Made by a program: the position numbers and the translations under genes. A DNA stretch of 64,000 bases from assembly GCF_031143425.1 (NCBI RefSeq), contig NC_090440.1:340383844-340447843 (forward strand). The letters are read 5' to 3'. This document shows positions 1 through 11,879 of this stretch, in pieces. Every line of letters starts with the position of its first letter. Within the stretch, counting starts at the first letter, position 1. Source of the stretch: Pleurodeles waltl (lineage: Eukaryota > Chordata > Amphibia > Caudata > Salamandridae). Under the pieces are notes generated by a model, which saw nothing but the letters and a program-made list of their open reading frames with translations, ran no database searches and was not told the origin of the DNA.

Positions 1-2289
1 TGCATAGATATTGGTACATGATAGTGAAACAGTGATGGGTGGGGGTGGAGTAATGTCCATGGCGGAGTCCAGTTCTCAGTCTCACAGGTGCATTGTCCAT
101 ATGCCTGTGGCAGGATGGAGCAGGGGCAGTTCAAGGTTTGACAGGGTGGCAATGTGGAACAGTGGAAGGACTTCAGGGGGTATGTGATGCTGGTGGGGGA
201 CTTGACATCCTACTCTGTCGGTTTTTTGGATCTCAGGCTCCTTTTGCGGGCGGTTGTTGTTCAGCAGGAGGTGGGGTTCTGGTGGGCTGTCGTTGTGGTG
301 GGGCCTCCTGTCCACTAGCGCCGGCGGAGGTGGTAGGCTGTTCCTGTTCCTGGCTAGTGACAGGGGCCCTGTGTGATGCCACATGGTCCCGAAACGTGTC
401 CTCTATACGGTTCAGGGCCTGGACTATGCTCCCCATAGCGGTTGAGATGTTGCTGAGTTGGTCGCTGAACCCCATGTAGCGTTGCTCCTGCTGTGCCTGG
501 ATCTCCTGGAACCTGGCCAGTACCGTCGCCATCGTCTCTTGTGAGTGGTGGTAGGCTGCCATGATGGTGGTGAGGGCCTCTTGGAGAGTGGGTTCCCTGG
601 GCCTCTCCTCCCCCCCCTGTCGCACAGCAGCCCTCCGAGTTGCCCTGTTTCCCTGGGCCTCTGTCCCCTGGACGGTGTGCCCACTCCCACTGCCCCAGGT
701 CCCTGTTGTTTTTGGGTTGGTGGGTTACCCTGGGGGCCCTGTAGTGGTAGACACACCGCTGCTTGACCTGTCCTAGAGACAGAGGCATGGGCCCGCTGGG
801 TGGGAGCTGTGCTGTTGTTCCCAGAGGGGGTTGGGTCTGCAGTGGCCTGTGTCTGGGTGAGGGGAACCGACTGCCCAGAGGTCCCCGATGGTCCGGGCTG
901 GTCGTCAGGTTCCAGGTCGACAGAGCTGCTGTCATCACTAGGGGCCTGTTCCGGGGGTGGGATGGACATTTCTGGTCCCTCCTGACCGGTGTGTTGTCGT
1001 TCGGGTCCTGCATGGGGTAAGAGGGTATGGTTATTGTTTCTGTGAGTGCATTAGCTTGCGTTTTATGGGTGCCCTTGTCCCCCAGTGCTGGCATTCCCTT
1101 GGGGGAGGTGTTGTGAGGGTGTTTTGTGGGGGGGGGGGTGGGTATGTGCAGTGGTCATGCTTAGGTGATGGGTGTCCATAGTTTGGGGATGGCATGCAGG
1201 GGTTGGTGTTGGGTGGGTTGTGCTGGGGAGACATTCTCAGGGAGGATGTGTGCTGGGGGGTGAGGGTGGGGGTTAGCATGCTGGGGGGGGGCGGGGTGAA
1301 GTGGTTGGCCTTGTACTTACCAGAGTCCATTCCTCCGTGTACTCCAGCGAGGCCATCCGGATGCAGGATGTTTAGTACCTCTTGCTCCCATGTTGTGAAT
1401 TCGGGTGGAGTGGGTGGGGGTCCCCCGCCAGTCTTCTGCACTGCGATGTTGTGTCGCGAGACCATCGAGCGCACTTTCCCCCGTAGGTCGTTCCATCGTT
1501 TGCGGATGTCCTCTCGATTTCTGGGATGCTGTCCCACCGCGTTGACCCTGTCCACGATCCGCTGCCAGAGCTCCGCCTTCCTTGCTATGGTGGTGTGCTG
1601 GACCTGTGAGCCGAAGAGCTGGGGTTCCACTCTTATGATCTCCTCCACCATGACCCGGAGTTCTTGGTCCGAAAAGCGTGGGTGCCTTTGTGGTGCCATG
1701 GGGTGGTGTGTATGAGGTGTGGGGTGGTGTATGTGATGATGTGTGTGTTGGTGTGTGGTGCTTTGTGCTTCTATGTGGTGTGTGTAATGTTGTGGTGTGC
1801 CTCTGTGTGTCTGGCTCTCTATTCTCTGATGTGTCTCTCTCTCCTTCGTCTCTGGTTTTTGTTGGTAGGGGTTTGTGGGTGATGTGGGTGTGTGTTTTAT
1901 ATGGTATTGGATGTGTGGGAGTGGTGTGTGTATGTGTTTCAGGTGTGTGCCTTTCAAATTGTCCAATGTGGTAGGGGTTTGTAAAGGTGTGTGTATTTTG
2001 ACCGCGGTGGTGTGTACCGCCAATGGAATACCGCGGTTGAATGACCGCCGCGTGGATTTGCGGGTCATAATGGGATAGGCGTATTTCTGTTAGCGTGGCG
2101 GTGGAGGTTTGGTCTTCTCCAGTTTACCGCTGGCCGCTGATGTGGCGGACTGCAGTGGAGGGCGGATTTTTGGAGGTTTTGCAGTTGTGGGTCAGAATGT
2201 CTGTGGCGGCTGACCGCGGCCGCGGCGGTATTGTGGCGGCCTTCTGACCGGCGGTAAGCGGCTTTTACCGCCGAGGTCAGAATGACCAC
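1..2289 (-). mobile_element. Harbinger A, right-hand part (runs off the window)
   Basis: Right-hand portion of a PIF/Harbinger-type DNA transposon. The right end, read inward, starts GGTGGTCATTCTGACC and is followed by CGGCGGTAAAAGCC and further GGCGGT motifs, as in the other Harbinger ends of this window. The interior carries a minus-strand Myb/SANT-like gene and, upstream of its start, a G/T-rich tract (about 1700-1990) also found at 47725-47990 in Harbinger B. The left end and transposase lie outside the window or are missing. A retroviral env reading frame begins directly at about 2290, so the element appears to have inserted into that env gene. The family call rests on the gene and on similarity to B; the exact boundary is good to a few bases. 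Confidence 0.7.
233..1699 (-). pseudogene. Harbinger Myb/SANT-like DNA-binding protein (copy A)
   Basis: Accessory protein of Harbinger A; in this superfamily the Myb/SANT-like protein binds the terminal repeats and recruits the transposase. Exon 1 starts at the ATG at 1697-1699 (MAPQRHPRF) and encodes a trihelix-like domain in residues 8-100, with W of LWQRIVDRVNAVG and KRWNDLRGKVRSM visible. It ends at 1321 before GTAAGT (phase 1). A good acceptor (ATGCAG) places exon 2 at 1007; the junction restores a Gly codon and opens into an acidic, Ser/Pro-rich stretch (SDDSSSVDLEPDDQPGPSG). A frameshift around 650-800 separates this from the C-terminal coiled-coil (REPTLQEALTTIMAAYHHSQ) and the Pro-rich tail ending at 233. 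Harbinger B has the same layout. An unspliced 345-codon reading through the intron is an artefact. Confidence 0.7.
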
Positions 2290-3207
2290 CTATATGTCTT
2301 CACAAATATAAGAGACGCTGACAAGAAAGATCAATTTGTGATTTCTGTTACAAAAACTAAAGCAGATTTATGTATACGTAGCATTGGGAGTATTCCAGTG
2401 GGGACAAGTGATTGTGCCTTGATTTTAACTATTGAGGGGGTAAATAATAGTAGTTTTACAGCTTCACATAATACATATTTTGTTTGTGGTAACTATGGAT
2501 ATTACCAACTACCTGTTGGGTGGTCAGGTGTGAGTTATGTATCCTTTCTATTACCCCCTCTGTTTTTGGTCCCTGCATCATATCACCGAGATTTTAAACT
2601 GTTCAATGACATCATTAAAAATAGATATAAAAGGACAATAAGTAAAAATGAGGTAGACCAAACGGACACTAGCCTGCAACAATATGTAGATTTTAATTTA
2701 GGGTTGTTCTACTTTGTGGGTGCTGCGTTAAACAGTAGGAAAGTGAGACAATTGACTAGGGTTGTGGAAGCTGTTACCATTTAGGCAGCTCTGGCACTTG
2801 GGAATATTACTGAGGAGCTTCAAATTGCGAGGATTGTAGCGCTCCAAAATCGTATGGTACTAGATGTGATATTAGCTGATCGAGGTGGTGCATGTCGCAT
2901 CATCAGTAGTAGTTGCTGCATTTTCATTACAGATCACTCACCTTCAGTATATGATGCAATATCTAAATTGCATAAAATTGCTGCAGAAATCCACACAGAG
3001 ACTGGTACTTGGACTTTTTCTGGATGGTTTTGGGCTCTTGTTTCAGCTTGGGGCTGGAAACTACTGACTATCCTGTGTGTAATGATTGCAATATTTTTCA
3101 CATGCTGTATCTGTATCCAGTGTGGTCCAATGTTCTGCTCCATGTGTATTACTTCTTGTATGCCTACCAAAAGAGATATTACAGAAATGAAAGCACAATA
3201 CATGTAA
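2290..3207 (+). pseudogene. Endogenous retrovirus env fragment (SU end and TM subunit)
   Basis: 3' part of a retroviral envelope gene, read in one frame with one internal stop (TAG at 2782-2784). The second half has the order expected of a gamma-type transmembrane subunit: a heptad region, LQNRMVLDVILADRGGACR with a CX6CC motif (Cys, six residues, Cys-Cys) at about 2890-2921, a Trp-rich juxtamembrane stretch, a hydrophobic membrane span around 3055-3110 with several cysteines, and a short cytoplasmic tail ending at TAA 3205-3207. The 5' part is cut off by Harbinger A. The reading frame is open from the first base after the Harbinger, so insertion into env is the simplest reading. The copy is broken and is not a functional envelope. 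Confidence 0.72.
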
Positions 3208-3278
3208 GATAAGGAAATAGCTGAACTTATGAGTATAAATATACAAGATGAATATTTTGATTATCCCAGAAAGACGAA

Positions 3279-3912
3279 TGTCTTCAGCTAATGCTGAAAG
3301 GGTCGTCTTTTGTAATTTAGTAGCGATTAGATTAAGCATTAGCAGAAGACATATTGTATTTAGCAACTATTGTGAACATTTCGCGAAATCAATTTTGTAT
3401 TCATGGCAGCCATTATCTCTGCCACATGCTGCCATGTTCTCGCCATGTGCTCTGTCCTACCTATCTGTTAACTACTCTTGAAAATCTGTCTAGTGACAAG
3501 TTATGTTTAGCATCTCCCACTTACGCACATGCCCAGTAAGATCTGCAGCTGTTAGTAATTAGCAACCAACAGTAATGTGTCTACTAGTCCTTGAAAACTG
3601 TTAGCCCCTCCTACCTGTCAACTGTACATTTCCATATGACCTTATATGTATATAAGTCTTTCTTCTATAATTGTACCACCTTCTTTTAGCCCCTGCGTGG
3701 GTATAAAAGGACCATGCTCTCTTAGTTCATTGTGCTACTTCAAACATTACTGAAGGGTGCTGTTTGAACTGTAGTACCACCTCATGAGGTTTAATAAACT
3801 TTGTCTTTTATTTCAGTTTCTGTGCCAACTTCTTCCTATATGGTCTGAGTACTTTGTGCAGAGAAGGGCGAACCCCTTGCACTAGTAGGCCTTGCTGAGG
3901 CTTACTTCGACA
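3279..3912 (+). repeat. 3' LTR of the 2.3-3.9 kb endogenous retrovirus
   Basis: Begins TGTCTTC just after a purine-rich run (CCCAGAAAGACGAA) and ends CTTCGACA, giving TGTC...GACA inverted ends, 634 bp. It contains a TATA box (TATAAAA, 3702-3708) and a polyadenylation signal AATAAA (3793-3798) about 90 bp downstream, as expected for U3-R-U5. It lies 71 bp after the env stop. The partner 5' LTR is not in the window, so the ends are inferred from terminal bases and order rather than from an LTR pair. Confidence 0.6.
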
Positions 3913-5592
3913 GTGGTACATTGTCATGTTGGGTCCCATGCATTGTTCCTGTCATGAATGTTTGCAGTCTCTCAGCCCTATGCCCCACCTGCATGTCACA
4001 TATAGTGAAGGGCAGTTTGGGCAATCGCCAGTGTGAAATCTTCTCGGTGTGAGTTCTGTCCAAACTGTGAATTGCCACCTTTGTGTCCCCATTAGTCCTC
4101 CCTCTGCTTCCATTTGCATGGTGAGGCCTTGCAAGGAATGTTGGTGTGCTGATGCCACAGCACCACACAGGACAATAAGGCCCTGTCCCAGTCTTTCATT
4201 TTTTACATAGACCTATGCAGTGCTGAGACCTAGCTCCACACCATACATGGCATTTCCATGAGACAATGCATGTGTTACCATTGGTAGTTTCTCATGTTGA
4301 TGTTTGCGTATGTGTGCTACATTGCATTGCACTGATGGACCTGGCAGAGTTCTGTTTCCTCCAGTGACTGTGCAGGTGTGTTTGCCTTCCTACACACATA
4401 TGACCTCCCCCTCAATGCAGTTGTTTTTGCACTATGATACCTGAGATGTTGCATGGTGGCATTGCAGCTAATGTGACACAAGCACAGGGGTAAACCCAGG
4501 GATGGCCAGCATGGGTATGAGATTACTGCTGTGTACATAATTATGTATGTGACAGTGCCTGATGGTTATTGAGTCTATGGCCATGGTATTGTATTGTGCT
4601 GTGCTCCTGGATGCCCTGCACAGCCCATGCACCTGGCATGGGCAGTGCTTGGAGTCCCATGCTCTTCCTCTTTCCCTTTTCCACTGCCTGATTTGCAGGG
4701 CTGACATGCATTATGTAGTAGGTATGTGCCTCCCCCTTCTTGCACTTGAAATTTTGGCATTTTGGTCCCCCATGAAACTTACCCTGCATATGTGTTTTTT
4801 CCTGGTAGTCTGAGCTGTCCTGCGATACCAGTGCCGACTTCCTCCTGGATGACGGCTGCAACCATCACCTCCATCTTGTCCAGGTCCTCTTGTGATGCTG
4901 GACTCCCACCTCTGGTCTGCAGTGATGCCTTCCTGTTCCTTGCCATTTTCTCCTTTGTCCTCCGCTTTCGGTTATGCCAGCATTTCTTGTACTCAGCGAC
5001 AGTTCTACTGACCTCTACCATACTGTTAATCTTGTCCACAATCTGTTGCCAAATCGCCTCCCTCGTTCCAATTGGCAATTTACAGGTGATGAAGAGTTGA
5101 TGCTGGTGCTCCGTCACCTCTCTCACCAGTATTTCATGCTCCTCTGCACTGAAGCGACACTTCCTCTTCTTCGTGTCTTCCCCCTGGTCTTGTCTGTGTC
5201 CTCCTGGCTGGTTCCTGGTTGTCTGGCGTCTCCCGGGGGTCTGTCCTGGCTTTGTGGATTCATATTGCCTTTCCTTTGGGCTGTTTGCTCCATTTGCATT
5301 GATTTTTGACGCTATTGCTGGCAAAAATGGCGCATTTCAGTTTCGCGATGTGTTTACTTGTCGTAAACTGAATTAGAGTCATATTTCCTTTGTTACCATC
5401 ATTTTGCCTTATGACAAGGCGCAATGGTTAGCGTTAGGAAAAATGACTCTAATCTATTTTTAGCACCACCCAGCGTCAAAGTATAAATATGAGGCATGGG
5501 TGGCATTAAGAAATGGCGCTAGACAGCGCTAAACCTTTTGAGGCAAAACTGCATTAGCGCAGTATTGCGTCAAAAAGTATAAATCTGGCCCC
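3913..5592 (-). mobile_element. Harbinger D, right-hand part
   Basis: Portion of another Harbinger-type element. Its right end at 5592, read inward, is GGGGCCAGATTTATACTTTTTGACGC, a terminus recurring with variation in small MITEs of this window (6102-6258, 19247). It contains a minus-strand Myb/SANT-like gene close to that end. No transposase is visible and the left side stops where the retroviral LTR ends (3912), so the retrovirus may have inserted into this element. The stretch 3913-4770 holds no gene I can identify; the second exon of the Myb gene may lie there. Confidence 0.5.
4783..5293 (-). pseudogene. Harbinger Myb/SANT-like DNA-binding protein (copy D, exon 1)
   Basis: A basic trihelix/Myb-type domain is read between 5180 and 4860: KKRKCRFSAEEHEILVREV, then IWQQIVDKINSMVEVSR and KKCWHNRKRRTKEKMARNR, followed by an acidic linker. 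This is the pattern of the NAIF1-like Myb domains carried by Harbingers. The exon ends at 4783 before a consensus donor GTAAGT. The best start is the ATG at 5291-5293; it lies in a different frame from the domain, so a frameshift near 5170 is likely, and there is no in-frame ATG upstream of the domain otherwise. Exon 2 was not identified. Confidence 0.6.
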
Positions 5593-5849
5593 AAGACTGC
5601 ACGCCGGAAATTGACGCGAAGCCCCTTGCAGAAACAATGCATCATCTGTGCCATGCCAGAAATTCCAATGCACACCCTATTTTTCCACGTTTCTCCTCCT
5701 CTGCAGTCTCCCTGAGTGTTATTTTTGATGCAAACCAGGAACCTTGTGAAACCAAGAGACAACTGTTGATTTCTAAGATGTAAGACTCTTTTTAATCTTG
5801 CAAAAGTGATATCTCAACTTGTGCTTATTGAATCTTTATCGTTTTGACC

Positions 5850-6271
5850 TTAATTTAACCAGATCAATATCTTATAGTTTTCTAAATATGTGTGGTATAT
5901 TTTTGTGGTGTTTTCACTCTGTTACTGTATGACTTATTGCACAATTACTTTACACATTGCCTTCTTAGTTAAGCCTGACTGCTCAGTGCCATGCTACCAG
6001 AGGGTGGGCACAAGATAATTTGGATTGTGTGTGACTTACCCTGACTAGGATTGTGGTCCGTATTTGGACAAAGGTGAAAACCTCTGCCAACTAGAGACCC
6101 TGGCCCATATTTATACTTTTTTAGCGTCGCATTTGCGCCACTTTTTGATGCAAAAAACAGCGCAAACTTACAAAATACAATTGTATTTTGCAAGATTGTG
6201 CCCCTTTTGTGTCAAAAAATGATGCAAATGCGGCACTAAAAAAGTATAAATTTGGGCCCCCATTTCTAACA
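5850..6271 (+). repeat. 3' end of a dispersed LTR-like repeat (family TGTTAG...CTAACA), copy d
   Basis: Contains the block GTGTTTTCAC...TTAAGCCTGACTG...GCCAACTAGAGACCC that recurs at 11660-11880 (plus) and 60773-61000 (minus). It ends at TTTCTAACA (6263-6271). A MITE (6102-6258) interrupts it between AGAGACCC and CATTTCTAACA. The terminal bases TG...CA suggest a long LTR, but no coding region is attached here. Confidence 0.55.
6102..6258. mobile_element. 157-bp Harbinger-type MITE
   Basis: Imperfect terminal inverted repeats of about 38 bp: the left end reads GGCCCATATTTATACTTTTT and the right end, reverse-complemented, GGCCCAAATTTATACTTTTT, both continuing into TTAG..CGCATTTGC. It has no coding capacity. 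The host repeat resumes on both sides, so this is a clean insertion. Confidence 0.75.
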
Positions 6272-6280
6272 TAGGGCATT

Positions 6281-6400
6281 TCATAAATTTACTTTGACCT
6301 GTTGCTCCACCTGTGCCTTCTGCTCCACCACCAACTGGAGCAGACTCTCTCCTTCAGCCAACTGCTTAATCACATCCTCCATAGTTGTGGGCTGAGTCAT
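6281..6400 (-). pseudogene. Gag-like N-terminal fragment (39 codons)
   Basis: From ATG at 6398-6400 a short frame reads MTQPTTMEDVIKQLAEGE, continues as a Gln/Glu-rich helical segment and stops at 6281-6283, where the dispersed repeat begins. The amphipathic start resembles the first residues of gag proteins of Ty3/gypsy-type elements, but the piece is too short to be sure. It probably belongs to a retroelement truncated by the neighbouring repeat. Confidence 0.3.
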
Positions 6401-7849
6401 GACTAACACGCAACGGTAGGTAACTCCCTCTTTTGATACCACGGTAACTGGGTGTACTCACAACTCAACACCAAGTGATCTCAACAGTTATATATTAAAG
6501 AAGTGACAAAAGAGAAAAAAAACAAAAAACAAAGAAGAACAAAAAAGAAACACTGTTTGGCTTTCATTTACCTCAGACATTTCCTGTCATCAGTGGCACA
6601 CAGGTGTCTCTCCTCTGCTCTGTGATGTGTAATAACAAGCAAAGTCAGGGAGTGGATGTCAGGATGTAGGTATTTTTAAACCCGTCTTTTCGTCTCTCCC
6701 TTCCAATGCACTGCAGTGTCATAGTGTGCCTCAGGGAAGGTGATTTTCTCTGTCCTCCTCTCCACACACCATTTAAGAGCACCCCTTCACTTGCAGGAGG
6801 CCTCCCCCATGCATAACGGCCACAGCAGACAGGGTCCATCAGGCCTCAGAGGAGGTGTTTTTGCTCTTCTTCCTCCCCTTATGTTTCCACATCAGCTTCT
6901 ACAGCATTGTGGACCTCGGTGGTCCCACTGTGATTTTCCTCACCTCCCCTTCTTTTGGGTTCCATTGGCTCATGCTTGTCTATTGGTTCCTCCTCATTGC
7001 TGAGCTGTCCATTTTCCTCGTTCTCAGTACTCCTGCTGCCACTCTCGGTCCGGTGCTCACCCCACATCTCCTTCTCCAGGCCACTCCTCCAGTAGCCTGC
7101 ACCTCATATTTTCCCAGCTGTTCTTTTAGCCAGTGTTGAGAGGCTGCCCTCCTAGTGTGCTAACCTTAGTGAGATTAGACTCCTCTGTTGTCACCATGTT
7201 GGAGAACTCACATGGCTCCTGATCACAGGTGGAATCTGGATGTCCAATGCATCTTCCACTGAAACTGATCCTTATGTTAAATGTTGGAGACCATACTCCC
7301 ATATCACAGATACTCCACCAGGGACCATGATATAAAAGAGATCCCCCAAGACGACAGAGAAAAAATCGAGATCACTTTTCAAAGCCTGAGCTTTTTTTCT
7401 TCATCCCATCCCATTCATGTGAGTAATGCAGGAGAAGAGCTGGTGGCATAGTCAATACGATTGAGGCATGCATCTTTAAAGTCCATGACACTCTTCAACA
7501 TGTTACAATTACCACAACTTAGTTAGAGTGAACATACTGTAGATTGATATCTCCTCCTTAAGAATTTGGTGAGCATTTTTGGCCATCGCAGCCAACTGAC
7601 TAGCATAGATACCTACACTCCATGGTGAGCGGCATTATTCCCTGATATACAGATAACTGCAACCCCACGTGAAATATGTCATGCAAAAGAGCCCTCTCAC
7701 TCTGGACTCAGCATGCAAAAGGCCTCTCATGCCAATTTAAAAGTCAAAAGGCCTCACAGGCCATATTAAATGCAATAAGCTTCTAACATATTTGGCAACA
7801 AAAAAGCCTGATGTAGAGCTATAGGGTGTTTCTTTCTAAGCTAAACAGA
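6401..7849. other. No gene recognised; one uncertain minus-strand frame
   Basis: Mostly unassigned sequence. One frame at 7067-6879 (minus) is acidic and Glu-rich (STENEENGQLSNEEEPIDK) and could be the tail of an element-encoded protein, but nothing around it confirms this. The segment after about 7200 may be the 5' part of the L1 remnant that follows. Confidence 0.3.
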
Positions 7850-10450
7850 CTACTCATTGAATGTGGGCACTCAAAGTTTATAATAAGAGGAGACTGGAAT
7901 GTAACAATTAATCATGTACTCGACTAATCAGGACACAAAGATCTCTTAAACATGAGTGGCTAAAGCTTACTCAAAGACCTGATGTCCAATCATTCGCTTT
8001 TGGACCACTGGAGTCTGTATCATCCAACAAACAGAGAATATACATCTCTCTCATGCACTCACGCAAACGAAACCAGAATAGACGGCATTCTATTAAAGGG
8101 GAGCAGGCATTCTCTAGTCTATAATTGCAGTATTGTGATGGAATAATTTCATAACATCTGCTGTTCAGTCTTTTGCTGGATTTACAAGTCACCTAAGCCT
8201 AAGGACTGTAGAAAGAACATAGTACACTACAGGGTCTCAGAAGAAAATTAGAAGCTACAAAATAAATGCTAGGTCTATTTCAATCCTAATAAATATCCCT
8301 TCAACTCTTTTTAGACCCTGTGTAAGACAGAATCATCTTACATATGCTGTCTAATGATGACAGATTCACTGTCTGCACCCAAGGCATTTTAAAAGCAATT
8401 GATTACTCTAGAGCAGTGGATCCCAACCTGTGGTCCACGACCCCCAGGGGTTAGTGACACATTCCCAGGGGATCCGCAGGCTTGGGCTGGCAGGAAGGCA
8501 CTTTTCGAGCTAGGGCCTCTCACTGCATGTTTTTTATATTTATTACTTAATTTGTGCAGCAGTTTGAAACGATTAGGCAAAGTTCCATGTGCATCCAGGA
8601 GTTTTCACAGAAAAATAAAAGTGTCAAGATAACTGATGATTAATGTACCTGCTGGAGAGAGATGAGAGTTTTGCCAATTTCAGTTTTGACTAATCTAAGG
8701 TAGCACAGTTGGTTAATATGCCAGTATCATGCAAAGAACAGTATTTTACATGCATATTACAGTGGGATACTGCTTTTGTCACAGAGACTATTTTGTTACT
8801 CTGCAGTTCTTTAAGTTATAATCGTAATCTAGCACAGTAAGCTATGAACTGTCATCAAAGAGCTGCATGCAAATTGCATGGCACAACTTAGAAAGTTATC
8901 CTTTTTTCCCAGTCTTTTATTATCCTTCTGCTGCTAACTATGTTATGTTCTGAATCCTGAGTTTGTGCTTCTCCAGACCAACCACTCTTAGAAAATGCCT
9001 ACCAGTATGGATGACAGGTGAATATACACCTTGCAGTCCCCTATAAAGAGCTCAAACACCCTACACTAGTGTGAGAGGTGCTATAAAACAAATTAATTAC
9101 ATGTGACCGAGTGGCTATGGAGAGATAAGAGGCCCTTATGGTTTTCCTTCCTTTTCCCACCACATATTTATGTGTAAAAGCTTTCTCAGAAACTGCTTGG
9201 GGAATTTAGAGTCGGACCTGGGGATTCAGCTTTCCTAAATAAAACCAAACATTGACGTTAGTTGATGAGATGCAGCGCTAACATTCCCATTAAAACATTT
9301 CTATTTTTGCATCATTTTCAATATAAAATAATGATATCTTTAGTAATTTTAATATATGTTTGGTGTGTACTTGTTTGTGTATTTTTGTGAATTACCGTTT
9401 TAATGTTTGAAACTTAAATTGTGCAAATTGCGTAGGGGTCCCTGGCATCCAGTAGTGATTCAGTGGGTGTCCTTAGGAATCAAAAGGTTGGCAACCACTG
9501 CTTTAAAGAATATAAAATACCTCCCTATCAGAAAGAAACCCAAGAGCACTAACAAAGAAGAAATGTGAGCTATACAATCTTTTCTCTTCCATTGCAGAAA
9601 ACGCTCTTCATCATATCAAAGAAAGGCATTATCAACACAGTGTGAAGGCTGGGACAGTACTAGCCCCACAATTGAAACAGAAAAAAGCTAACCCAGCTAT
9701 ACTGACAATATAGAATTCTGCAACCAGACTACTTTGAAACCTGCTAAAAAATGAAGATGATTCTCCTACATATATTCCTTCCCCAGAGTTGGTGATTCTA
9801 CATGACACAGGCAATTGTGATAATAAACATTCGTATTAAATGATTGATGAGCAGTATATTTTTTGGTGCAGGAAGTCAAACTTACCACTTGTCCATGAAG
9901 TTTTGTCTATGGCCTTAACAACATTGTCAACATGATTAATCTACAGATAAAACAATAAACTACATATCCTGAAAAACATCTGGGGCCCTTGCCTTCAAAA
10001 TTGCAGATACACATACTTTCACCACTAATTCAAACTATCCATATTGTGACAGACCTAATGATGTGTCAGACTCTACAAGGAGTCACTGGCCTCAAAAGAT
10101 GCACATTACTTTCAATTATGTCATCATGGTTACCCACTAGGATTGTTCATAAAAAAAAAAAGGCACTTCTCAATATTTGACCACTGAAATAACTAATACT
10201 GCTATCTAAAACTAATTATCATGATTCCACCACTCCCGCTAGACAGTGACAATGTATAATGTAGATGATCATACTGCTAGGAGCAAGGTGGCACATATAT
10301 TAGGCTCAATCTGCAGACCCTATCTCCTTCTTGTATTTACACGTTCTGCACCGTGTATGGCAACTAGATTCATGACAGGTGTTAAACATATGTGTTGAGA
10401 TTTATATCTCTTATTATACACTTGAAAAACCCAATAAAATATTTAGCCCC
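7850..10450 (+). mobile_element. L1-type LINE remnant, split by a hAT MITE
   Basis: Degenerate ORF2. In shifting frames around 7880-8200 there is an apurinic-endonuclease-like segment (GDWNVTINHVLD, then a stretch reading LLDHWSLYHPTNREYT), the usual spacing in L1 endonucleases. Coding similarity continues weakly after the hAT MITE (9501-10150). The 3' end carries AATAAA at 10433-10438 and stops near 10450. Many stops and frameshifts show an old copy. The family call rests on these motifs only. Confidence 0.5.
8414..9500. mobile_element. hAT-superfamily MITE, 1087 bp
   Basis: Left end CAGTGGATCCCAACCTGTGG; right end, reverse-complemented, CAGTGGTTGCCAACCTTTTG. The element is flanked by 8-bp near-duplicates CTCTAGAG (8406-8413) and CTTTAAAG (9501-9508). 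CAGTGGT..CCAACC termini with 8-bp palindromic target duplications are typical of hAT elements. No transposase is present. It sits inside the L1 remnant. Confidence 0.8.
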
Positions 10451-10505
10451 TCCAAAAAGATTTTATACAAGGTATAAAAAGAAATAGGTACAAAAGTCAT
10501 GGTCC

Positions 10506-11879
10506 TGTTCTAGACCTGACCTCCTAAACTTTTTGCCTTCACCTGATATTGTTTCAGAACTCATTATGTTGGCATTAGGACTCAGTGCACTTGACCCCAG
10601 CTAGCCAGAGGTAAAGTGCTGTGCTCTCTCCCTAAAACAAGGTACAATTGGCCTACAGCTGCTTGGTATATTTAATTTACTTATCAGCCCCTAGTATATG
10701 GTACTGCACGTACCCAGGGCCTGTAATTTAAATGGCACTGGTGGTTGCAGCACTATTGTGCCACTCTTTAAAGTAGGACTGTAAAACATGTCTGAAGCCT
10801 GTCACTGCAGCCTGTAGTGTAGTTTTAAAAGGCTATTTCACCTCTAAGGTAGGCCCCAAAGGCTCAAATTGCAGTGAGCATGGTATTTAAAAAGTAGAAT
10901 ATATGTGTTAAAATTTTACATGTCCTGACAGTAAACAGTTCCTAAACTAATTTTTCACTGCAGCAAGACTATCTCACCCATAGACTAACACTGGGCTGCC
11001 TTATTACACTTAATAATTGATAACATCCGTTTGGGACCAGTTAGAGAAATGCTGTTTCCACTCAAATGAATAATTAAAAATCCTCTTCAAAGGTAAAGAC
11101 AGATGTAAGTTACTATTCTAAAAATGCCACTTTTAGAAAGTTGGCATTTTTCTGCCTAAAGCAAATGCGAATTTCTGCCACTTGCCAGGGTCACATGACT
11201 GCCAATGGCTCTCCTGCTCTGGGTTGTGTGTTCTTTCCAGACATAGGTACAACTTACAATTCAAAAAGCCCTGCCTGCAGCACACACGAAGGAACCAGAC
11301 ACCAGGTCTGCTCTTGTTAAAACAGTGACTGTCCACAACACCCTGCATGCTCCTTGCCCTGACAGTGACCTCCTCTCAGTCCCCGCCAATGTGAACGGCA
11401 GCTCTTTGCACAGATTTGAGAAAGTAACACTTCTGGTCCTTATATCCAACCTGCACTCCATTGCGGTCAGCTTAAACTTGTGACTTTACCCCAGCCCAGA
11501 ATGATCACAGAACCATGAGTGGCACTTTGTGCTTTCTAGTGCTGTTTTCACCTAAACCTTTTAAAAAATTCATATGTCTTGTTGTACTGATTGGACTTTA
11601 GTAGTTTTGGTGTTGTATTTATTTAAATTTACTATATTTGTCGGAATTGATTTTGGATTTTGGATTTTTCTTGTGTGGTGTTTTCACTGTACTATTGATT
11701 GAGTGCTGCATAAATATTTTACATATTGCCTCTAGGTAAAGCCTGAATGCTTTTGTGCCTATCTACCAAAAAGTTAAGCACAGGTTTATTTAATGACTTT
11801 CGTTGTTCACCGGACAAGGACTGTGTTTATTACTTGATTGGGGTTCTTAACCCCTCAAATAATAACCCAATTTCCTACA
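10506..11879 (+). repeat. Dispersed LTR-like repeat, copy a (internally deleted)
   Basis: Starts TGTTCTAGACCTGACC and ends AATTTCCTACA, matching the TGTTAG...CTAACA termini of the family. It contains the imperfect hairpin AATGCCACTTTTAGAAAGTTGGCATT (about 11125-11150) shared with copy b, and the 3' block shared with copies d and e. No coding region. Confidence 0.55.

Noticed and set aside
1031..2068. A 345-codon minus-strand frame as a single protein
   Set aside because: It begins upstream of the family start at 1699 and reads through a clear intron (GTAAGT after 1321); the spliced model agrees with the homologue in Harbinger B.
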